Shown: piece after piece, positions 58,533 through 64,000 of the stretch
Layout: every line of letters begins with the position of its first letter
Position numbering within the stretch: the first letter of the stretch is position 1
The notes under the pieces: generated by a model
Seen by the model: the letters and a program-made list of their open reading frames with translations, nothing else
What the model was told of the DNA's origin: nothing
The model's database searches: none
Made by a program: the position numbers and the translations under genes
Source: Actinoplanes lutulentus
Lineage (GTDB): Bacteria; Actinomycetota; Actinomycetes; Mycobacteriales; Micromonosporaceae
Assembly (NCBI RefSeq): GCF_003259845.1
Contig: NZ_QLMJ01000016.1
Location: 62,001 to 126,000 of the forward strand
Direction: 5' to 3'
Length of the DNA: 64,000 nucleotides

Positions 58533-58859
58533 ATGACGTTCACGGCCACTCCGTCACCGTTGCGCCAGCCCGCCAAGAAGACCCTCCGGGAGCGAGGCGC
58601 GGACAGCTTCCACGCCGCACTCGCCGCCGTCCTGACCGCGGGGCTCGAGGAAGCTCTCGCCACCGGCGACCACGTCAAGGCAGTCAACTTCATCAACCGC
58701 GGCTTCGCCGAGGGTACGCCCGAACTGGGCTGCGAAATGCTCTGCCGGGCCATCGCGGTCGTCGGCACCGCCCGCACGTGGACCGTGCAGCTCGCCCCGC
58801 TGAACGTGCGTCAGCGGACCGCGGCGCCGGCTGCGGAAGGCGACACCGAGCTCTCTTGA
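58533..58859 (+). CDS. Small conserved-looking protein of unknown function
   Basis: This 108-residue soluble protein has AGGAG before its ATG (58533) and normal codon use. Residues about 20-80 are helical and contain ALAAVLTAGLEEALATGDHV and GFAEGTPELGCEMLCRA. I do not recognise a family. It is followed by another small gene on the same strand 38 bases later. Confidence 0.6.
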   Translation: MTFTATPSPLRQPAKKTLRERGADSFHAALAAVLTAGLEEALATGDHVKAVNFINRGFAEGTPELGCEMLCRAIAVVGTARTWTVQLAPLNVRQRTAAPAAEGDTELS

Positions 58860-58897
58860 TCACGACCGCGTGATCATGGCCGGTTACTGTCGGCGGC

Positions 58898-59149
58898 ATG
58901 CCGATCGAGTTCAGTGAAGAGGGCTGGGAGCAGCTGACACCCGAGCAGCGGGAGAGCCTCCGGTTCATCGAGCAGATGACGGGCACCCGGATCAGCGACG
59001 GGCCGCCTCCGCCCGGATCACCGCTGGCTCGCGCCACTGCCCTGACGGACGCCCTCCGGGCCGGCCAGATCACCGAGGAAGAACACCGCGCTGCCCTGGG
59101 CCGGATCATGGACGAGTCGCTCACCGAGCAGCTCGACGATCCGGCCTGA
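58898..59149 (+). CDS. Small acidic protein of unknown function
   Basis: The 83-residue protein is acidic and rich in Glu, Gln and Arg, beginning MPIEFSEEGWEQLTPEQRES and ending in a helix with ITEEEHRAALGRIMDE. No signal or membrane segment is present. I do not recognise a family; the last helix resembles short oligomerisation domains. A perfect 13-bp stem terminator follows immediately. Confidence 0.55.
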   Translation: MPIEFSEEGWEQLTPEQRESLRFIEQMTGTRISDGPPPPGSPLARATALTDALRAGQITEEEHRAALGRIMDESLTEQLDDPA

Positions 59150-59158
59150 CCGAAGCGC

Positions 59159-59190
59159 CGGCCTGCCGGATCACCCCATCCGGCAGGCCG
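59159..59190 (+). terminator. Rho-independent terminator
   Basis: A perfect 13-bp stem, 59159-59171 against 59178-59190, with a 6-base loop (CACCCC) is followed by TTTCGTT. It lies 9 bases after the stop of the small acidic protein gene and also faces the convergent carbonic anhydrase gene. Confidence 0.9.
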
Positions 59191-59209
59191 TTTCGTTCTC
59201 AGCCGCGGC

Positions 59210-59713
59210 TCAGCCCTGGCGGTGGAGTTTCGCCAGCTCGATGTAGACCTCGGCGTTGGCCGCGATCGAGGCGCGCTCACCCTCGGTGATCGGGCGGCGA
59301 ACCTTGGCCGGCATCCCGAGAACCAGCGAACCGGCCGGGATCCGGCTCCCCTCCGGAACCAGCGCCCCGGCCGCGACGATCGACCCGGTCCCGATGTGCG
59401 CGCCGTTCATGACGATCGCGCCCATGCCGATCAACACGTCATCCTCGATCGTGCAGCCGTGCAGGACGGCCCGGTGTCCGACACTGACGCCGGAGCCGAC
59501 GCTGACCGGGAACCCGGGATCGGCGTGCACGACGACGCCGTCCTGCAGGTTCGTGCCCGGGCCGATGGCGACATCCTCCAGGTCAGCGCGCACCACCGTC
59601 TGGTACCAGACGCTCACGTCGGCCCCGAGCGTGACCCGGCCCGCCACAACGGCGCCCGGTGCCACCCAGGCGGTGGGTGCCACCCGAGGCGCGTGCCCGC
59701 CGATCTCGATCAT
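59210..59713 (-). CDS. Gamma-carbonic anhydrase family protein (left-handed beta-helix)
   Basis: The 167-residue protein has hexapeptide repeats of a left-handed beta helix (VVAGRVTLGADVSVWYQTVV and so on). The zinc ligands His63, His80 and His85 of gamma-carbonic anhydrases are present (VVVHADPGF, VGHRAVLHG). It would interconvert CO2 and bicarbonate, though many members act in other ways. ATG at 59713 is chosen because homology begins there and AAAGG lies upstream; the open frame before it is not conserved-looking. Its divergent neighbour is the secreted protein at 59965, 251 bases away. Confidence 0.9.
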   Translation of the reverse strand: MIEIGGHAPRVAPTAWVAPGAVVAGRVTLGADVSVWYQTVVRADLEDVAIGPGTNLQDGVVVHADPGFPVSVGSGVSVGHRAVLHGCTIEDDVLIGMGAIVMNGAHIGTGSIVAAGALVPEGSRIPAGSLVLGMPAKVRRPITEGERASIAANAEVYIELAKLHRQG

Positions 59714-59964
59714 GTTGCCGCCTTTCCGAGAATGCCCCGGGCCACGGTCCCGCGGCCCGCCCTCAGTCTCGTTGACCTCCAGCCCAGCGGGGAGCCCGGT
59801 GTCACGCCGATAAGGGGCGTGTTTCGCGGTCGCAGATCTTGGAGATCCGCGGCGAAAGCAGGGCTCGGACGGATAAACCCGTTCGTACCCTGAAAGGGCG
59901 AAAGATCTTGAATGTCGGGGTTTCGGCGTGGGATTGTGCGGGCCCGGCCATAGCGTGATCAACC

Positions 59965-60597
59965 ATGCGACTCCTCACCCGTTCCGCGCTCACCCTCGCC
60001 ATCGCGGCCGTCCTGTCCCCGGCCCTGCCCGCGGCCGCCGCCGCGCCGACCACCAGCCCTTCCGGTACGCCGCAGAGCGGACTGCTGACCGAGAAGGATC
60101 TTCCGCAGCGGTACAGACAGGCCACCCAGGATCCGTACGCCCACGTCTTCGCAACGCTCTTCACCAGTGACAAGGCCTGCGGGCTGGCGTTGCCGGAGCA
60201 GTCCCGTCGGGCGCTGTTCGTCACGAAGGACAAGTACGCCCTCGATGTCGAGACGCTCACCGAGGTCGTGGCGAAGACCGGCACCGCACGGGATCTCGTC
60301 GCCGCGGCCGCCGGCCTGCCGAAGCGGTGCGCAACCTTCGAGACGCCGGAATACACCATCCGCGTCACGCCGGCGGTGATGCCCCGTGTCGGGGACGCGT
60401 CGACCGCGCTGCGGGTGGTCTTCTGGATGAAGGCCGCCAGCTCCCCCACCAGCTATGTCGACGTCATGGAGGCCGAGATCTCGGTCGTCGCCCGGCGGGA
60501 CGTGTCGGTCACCGTGGTCCTGCTCGGGTACTACGAGAAGCACGGTGTCGTGCTGAAGACGGTCACCCGCAAGGCCGTACAGAAGCTCGCGGTGTGA
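59965..60597 (+). CDS. Secreted protein of unknown function
   Basis: The 210-residue protein has a signal peptide (LLTRSALTLAIAAVLSPALPAAAAA). The mature protein holds two Cys near residues 72 and 122 and a beta-rich segment VVLLGYYEKHGVVLKTVTRKAV. It resembles actinomycete exported sensor-like domains found fused to kinases (PknH-like), but this is weak. No ribosome site is obvious. The 251-base gap before it shows no other gene. Confidence 0.65.
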   Translation: MRLLTRSALTLAIAAVLSPALPAAAAAPTTSPSGTPQSGLLTEKDLPQRYRQATQDPYAHVFATLFTSDKACGLALPEQSRRALFVTKDKYALDVETLTEVVAKTGTARDLVAAAAGLPKRCATFETPEYTIRVTPAVMPRVGDASTALRVVFWMKAASSPTSYVDVMEAEISVVARRDVSVTVVLLGYYEKHGVVLKTVTRKAVQKLAV

Positions 60598-60612
60598 ACC
60601 GCGAGCTACCGA

Positions 60613-61641
60613 TCAGACCCGGCCGGGGCCCGCGTCGCCGGGTGTGGAGCCGTCCACACAGGCCTCGGCCAGCCAGTCGCCGAGCAGCGGCGCGAACTTG
60701 AACAGGTTCTCCCCGTGGACGGCGAGCACCTGACCGCGCCGCACGAACTGGAGGCCGTCGCTGAGGTCCGGGTTGTGCGTGCAGTACAGCCGGCCGACGG
60801 CGCGGGGTTCGACGCCGGGCAGTTCCCGGGCGACGTACGCGGTGACCACGTCCAGTGACGCCTGTTCCGCGGCTTCCCGGCCGCCGTCCCACGTCACCAG
60901 GGCCGGGTCGACGTCGGCGCCGATCGACCAGGTGCCGGGGGCGGCGACGTGCTGGTAGGTGCCGTCGGTGATCCAGCATTGGAGTGGCGTGTCCACCCTC
61001 AGCGGGAAGCTGAAGCGGACGTGGTGCTCCAGCGCGGACGGGGTTTCGATCCCGGCGCCGGCGGCCAGCCCGGACGTGGCGGCTCCGGCACAGATCAGGG
61101 CCGCGTCGAAGTCGTTTACGGATTCGCCGGCGGTTACGCGTACCCTCGCGCCCTTGATCTCTTGAATCGTGTCCACGGACGCCTGGCGGATGTGGGGCGC
61201 GGCGGCCGCGGTGAGGAAGGCGCGCACCCGGTCGACGCGGATGATGCCGCCCGCCGGATCGATCAAGGCGGGACCGGCGAAATCGGTCGCCGGGAGCCGC
61301 AGCAGCGATGATCCGGGATCGACGACCTGGTGATCAGCACCGGACATCGCCATGGCGGAAGCCCAGTCGGCGGCCATGTCGCCGCTGACGACCGTGCCGA
61401 CGTTGTCGATCAAGGGCTCGCCGGCGCGCTCGCTCCAGCCGGCGAAGAGGCGGCGGGATCGCGCGGCGAGTTCGACCATGTCCGGGTACGCGTGCGCGAG
61501 CCGGAAGATCCGGGTGTCGCCGGCCGAGCGCTCGCCCATCGGCGGGCCGGGCTCGTAACAGACGACGTCTACGCCTCGGCGCGCCAGCTCCACGGTCGCC
61601 GACAGACCGACGACCCCTCCCCCGATGACCGCGATCTTCAC
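60613..61641 (-). CDS. FAD-dependent amine oxidase, sarcosine/N-methyltryptophan oxidase-like
   Basis: The 342-residue protein has the FAD motif VKIAVIGGGVVGLSATVELARRG and a C-terminal LYCTHNPDLSDG block containing the Cys used for covalent FAD binding in monomeric sarcosine oxidases. It oxidises an N-methylated amine with oxygen. I use GTG at 61641; a TTG six codons upstream is also possible. It stands alone. Confidence 0.82.
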   Translation of the reverse strand: MKIAVIGGGVVGLSATVELARRGVDVVCYEPGPPMGERSAGDTRIFRLAHAYPDMVELAARSRRLFAGWSERAGEPLIDNVGTVVSGDMAADWASAMAMSGADHQVVDPGSSLLRLPATDFAGPALIDPAGGIIRVDRVRAFLTAAAAPHIRQASVDTIQEIKGARVRVTAGESVNDFDAALICAGAATSGLAAGAGIETPSALEHHVRFSFPLRVDTPLQCWITDGTYQHVAAPGTWSIGADVDPALVTWDGGREAAEQASLDVVTAYVARELPGVEPRAVGRLYCTHNPDLSDGLQFVRRGQVLAVHGENLFKFAPLLGDWLAEACVDGSTPGDAGPGRV

Positions 61642-61811
61642 GGTGGTCGACGTTATCAATCCCGGCTATCGTGCCGCCATGCGCTGACGTCTCCCGGTCT
61701 GGCTGAGGAGGTCGCCGGCCTGATCAGGCTGTGACCGCGGCAGGCAGCAGGCTGTGGGGGGCGATCACTGGCGTCATAGGATCGCCCGACAGGCAGAGTA
61801 CTGGAGCGTTG

Positions 61812-62570
61812 ATGACATACCCGCCACATCATCCGTCGTCACCGGGTGACCCGCTTCCGCCGGCCGTTGATCCGTTCGAGACGCCGCAGTACACGCAGGC
61901 GCTCTATGAGCAGCCCGATTTCAGTCAGCCGGGTTATCCGATGGCCGCGGCGTTTGCTCCTCCTCCCGCTCCTCCCGCTCCTCCCGCTCCTCCCGCGAAG
62001 TCGCGGGCCGTGGCGATCACCCTCCTCTCGGTAGCCATCGCGTTCGTAGTCCTCGTCGGCGGCGGTGTCGTCTTCTATCTGATCGGCGAGAAGCTCTCCG
62101 GCGGCACCACCGAAGAGTCCACGATCAGCATCAGCGAACCGGACACCCTCAACGGTCACTCCAAGATCGAGGCCGAGGAGCTGTCGTCGCTCACCACCGA
62201 CCTGGAGAACGTGGTCTCGGGGTATCCCGGCGCGGCGAACGCGTTCGGGGCCGTCTACGGCTCCCTCGAAGACCAGAAGATGATCGCCGTTCTCGCCTCC
62301 GAGGTCGATGTCGACGATCCGCAGCAGATGCTCGACACGCTGTTCCAGTCGTTCAGCGGCGAGAGCCAGCTCACCGGCGTCTCCCCCGCCAGCACCGGTT
62401 CGCTCGGCGGTGTGGCGCAGTGCGGCAGCAGCGAGATCGAGAAGGAGGACGTGGCGATCTGCGGCTGGGCCGACGAGGGCAGCGTCGGCATGATCCTGTA
62501 CTTCTACGAGACCGCGGTGGACGTGAAGGGCGACTTCCCCGGCATGCGCGAGGAGATCGAGACGAAATAG
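61812..62570 (+). CDS. Membrane-anchored extracellular protein of unknown function
   Basis: The 252-residue protein has a Pro-rich cytoplasmic N terminus (PAPPAPP repeats, residues about 10-62), one membrane helix (VAITLLSVAIAFVVLVGGGVVFYLI) and an extracellular domain of about 160 residues with two Cys. The layout is common in actinomycetes. GGAG lies before the ATG. I do not recognise the external domain. The DNA repeats behind PAPPAPP lie at 61963-61996. Confidence 0.75.
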   Translation: MTYPPHHPSSPGDPLPPAVDPFETPQYTQALYEQPDFSQPGYPMAAAFAPPPAPPAPPAPPAKSRAVAITLLSVAIAFVVLVGGGVVFYLIGEKLSGGTTEESTISISEPDTLNGHSKIEAEELSSLTTDLENVVSGYPGAANAFGAVYGSLEDQKMIAVLASEVDVDDPQQMLDTLFQSFSGESQLTGVSPASTGSLGGVAQCGSSEIEKEDVAICGWADEGSVGMILYFYETAVDVKGDFPGMREEIETK

Positions 62571-62587
62571 GCCGCCGCGCGAATCGG

Positions 62588-63637
62588 TCAGCGCGACGGA
62601 TCCACCATGGTCATGCCGGCCACCGTCGCCTGATCAAAACCGGGCAGCAACGCCGCCGCTTCCTCAAGCCCGACGGTACGTTCGATCAGCCGCTCGGGCC
62701 GCAGCAGCCCCTGCTCGATGAGCGCGAGCATCCCCGGATAGTCAGCTGCCGCCATCCCGTGACTGCCCAGCACGTCGATCTCCCACCCGATCACCCGCGC
62801 CATCGGCACCCTCGGATGACCGCCGATCGGCGGCAGCAGCCCCACCTGAACGTGCCGCCCCCGCCGCCGAAGACTCAGAATCGCATCGGCGCAGGTCGAT
62901 TCACTGCCGACGGCGTCCATCGCGACATGGCTGCCACCCCCGGTCAGCGCGGCGACAGCCGCCGGAACATCAGCGCTCCCGGCCAGCAGCGTGTGCTCCG
63001 CGCCCAGTTCAGCGGCAACCGCGAGCGCCTCCGGGTTCCGGTCCACGGCGATCACCCGCCCACCCAGCGCCCGCGCGATCATCACCGCGCTCAGACCGAC
63101 GCCGCCGGCTCCGACGACGGTCACCCACTCGCCTCCGGCGAGCCGAGCACGACCAACCAGCCCACGGTACGCCGTAGCGAACCGGCACCCGAGGCCCGCG
63201 GCAGCCGCAAAGCCGACCGTCTCCGGGATGGCGATGAGGTTGGTGTCCGCAGCGTGCAACGCGACATACTCGGCGAACGACCCCCAGTGGGTGAACCCGG
63301 GCTGCTGCTGGTCAGGGCACACCTGAGCGTCCCCGGCCAGGCACCACGCACACCGCCCGCACCCGCAGACGAACGGCACGGTCACCCGGTCACCGGCCTT
63401 CCAGTGCCGAACCCCGGCACCGACCTCGGCGACGACCCCGGCCAGCTCATGCCCCGGCACGTGCGGGAACACGATGTCGTCGTCATGCCCGGCCCACCCG
63501 TGCCAGTCACTACGGCACAGCCCGGTGGCGACGACCCGGACGACCACCCCGCCGGCCGGCGCGACCGGCTCGGCCACCACCCGCACCTGAGGCCGGGCAC
63601 GAACATCATCAACGACTAGGGCACGCACAGAGCGCAT
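62588..63637 (-). CDS. Zinc-dependent alcohol dehydrogenase family protein
   Basis: The 349-residue medium-chain dehydrogenase shows catalytic zinc ligands in GLCRSDWHGW and PGHELAG, the four-Cys structural zinc loop CGCGRCAWCLAGDAQVCPD, and a nucleotide motif VVGAGGVGLSAV. It oxidises an alcohol or reduces an aldehyde with NAD(P). The ATG (63637) is within the start region expected for the family. It stands 18 bases from the convergent membrane protein gene. Confidence 0.88.
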   Translation of the reverse strand: MRSVRALVVDDVRARPQVRVVAEPVAPAGGVVVRVVATGLCRSDWHGWAGHDDDIVFPHVPGHELAGVVAEVGAGVRHWKAGDRVTVPFVCGCGRCAWCLAGDAQVCPDQQQPGFTHWGSFAEYVALHAADTNLIAIPETVGFAAAAGLGCRFATAYRGLVGRARLAGGEWVTVVGAGGVGLSAVMIARALGGRVIAVDRNPEALAVAAELGAEHTLLAGSADVPAAVAALTGGGSHVAMDAVGSESTCADAILSLRRRGRHVQVGLLPPIGGHPRVPMARVIGWEIDVLGSHGMAAADYPGMLALIEQGLLRPERLIERTVGLEEAAALLPGFDQATVAGMTMVDPSR

Positions 63638-63700
63638 CCTGTCAGCTCTTGCCCGGAAAAGTCATACTGATGGACGACGATATCGGCGGGAGGTCGGCCT

Positions 63701-63973
63701 TTGCGGGACCATTTTTCGGACTACTGGTTGCTGTACGCCTTCGTCCTCTTCTCCGGTCTGCTCACCGGCGCGCTCTACGTGCAGAACGACTGGGAAAAGA
63801 AACGATTCGAGAGCTCGTGCCGTGACCGGGGCGGCCACGTCGAGTCCCAATCTCGCAGCTACCTCGTCAGCGCCTTCGACGGCAACAACAGGTCATACAC
63901 CTACACCGCGACCAGCACCACGTACTGGTGCCGCAGCGCTGACGGAACGACCCTCGCGACGCGGAAGGATTGA
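63701..63973 (+). CDS. Small single-pass membrane protein of unknown function
   Basis: The 90-residue protein has a membrane helix at about residues 8-27 (YWLLYAFVLFSGLLTGALYV) and a hydrophilic tail with two Cys and Tyr/Thr-rich strands. The TTG start is supported by GGGAGG 7 bases upstream. The tail ends in RKD. I do not recognise a family. Confidence 0.65.
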   Translation: MRDHFSDYWLLYAFVLFSGLLTGALYVQNDWEKKRFESSCRDRGGHVESQSRSYLVSAFDGNNRSYTYTATSTTYWCRSADGTTLATRKD

Positions 63974-63977
63974 CCAG

Positions 63978-64000
63978 GTGAAACACGACGAACGGCTGTC
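63978..64000 (+). CDS. Start of a gene running off the window (tentative)
   Basis: A GTG at 63978 is preceded by AAGGA at the right distance and opens a frame beginning with Lys-His-Asp-Glu. Only seven codons are in the window. It would be 4 bases after the stop of the small membrane protein gene, so it is probably in the same operon. Confidence 0.4.

Overview
The window is GC-rich DNA (roughly 70 percent by eye) with densely packed, often overlapping genes, frequent GTG and TTG starts, F420/LLM-type flavoenzymes, NarL-type two-component genes and a complete chemotaxis operon. Chemotaxis genes are rare in actinomycetes outside groups with motile spores, so the likeliest source is an Actinoplanes-like member of the Micromonosporaceae. 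That assignment is inference from gene content. I saw no rRNA, tRNA or CRISPR array.

Region 1 (1-1.5 kb) holds a winged-helix regulator overlapping an exported alpha/beta hydrolase. Region 2 (1.4-18.4 kb, all minus strand) is a long run of overlapping genes that looks like an organosulfur scavenging operon. Read from its start near 18.4 kb, it encodes three luciferase-like monooxygenases, an SsuABC/TauABC-type importer, a YcnI plus CopC-CopD copper pair, an NlpA/MetQ-like lipoprotein, an MFS exporter, an aldo/keto reductase, two DszC/SfnB-like flavin monooxygenases and a GH13 glucosidase. The importer would bring in sulfonates or related compounds and the flavoenzymes would release sulfite. 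An AT-rich promoter/operator precedes the first gene.

Region 3 (18.4-24.4 kb) has an ABC-2 exporter pair divergent from a histidine kinase/response regulator pair, a repeat-rich spacer, a secreted Thr/Pro-rich protein and a LacI-type regulator. Region 4 (24.5-28.3 kb) is the most interesting. It is a lower-GC two-gene unit encoding a 980-residue NACHT STAND NTPase with four C-terminal membrane helices and a small winged-helix protein with a Gly/Asn-rich motif. It looks like a candidate anti-phage immunity module.

Region 5 (28.3-45.6 kb) is mixed housekeeping and accessory: a membrane hydrolase, a PL9-type pectate lyase, a GNAT enzyme, an MmpS-like gene remnant, a STAS protein, glutathione peroxidase, release factor 3, a GCS2-type ligase, HD hydrolase, GlxA and TetR regulators, an ABC-2-like membrane protein, an F420-type LLM enzyme, a PucR regulator and a Baeyer-Villiger monooxygenase coupled to an SDR. 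Region 6 (45.5-47.4 kb) is an IS200/IS605-type tnpB element abutting a truncated MFS gene.

Region 7 (47.5-56.3 kb) is the chemotaxis locus: minus-strand cheW-cheR-cheD-cheB-MCP-cheY-STAS-cheA, with a transmembrane MCP divergent from cheW and a sigma28-like promoter in front of it. Region 8 (56.3-64 kb) holds a TetR/methyltransferase pair sharing a perfect palindrome, cspA with a hairpin in its upstream region, small unknown proteins, a gamma-carbonic anhydrase, an FAD amine oxidase, secreted and membrane proteins and a zinc alcohol dehydrogenase.
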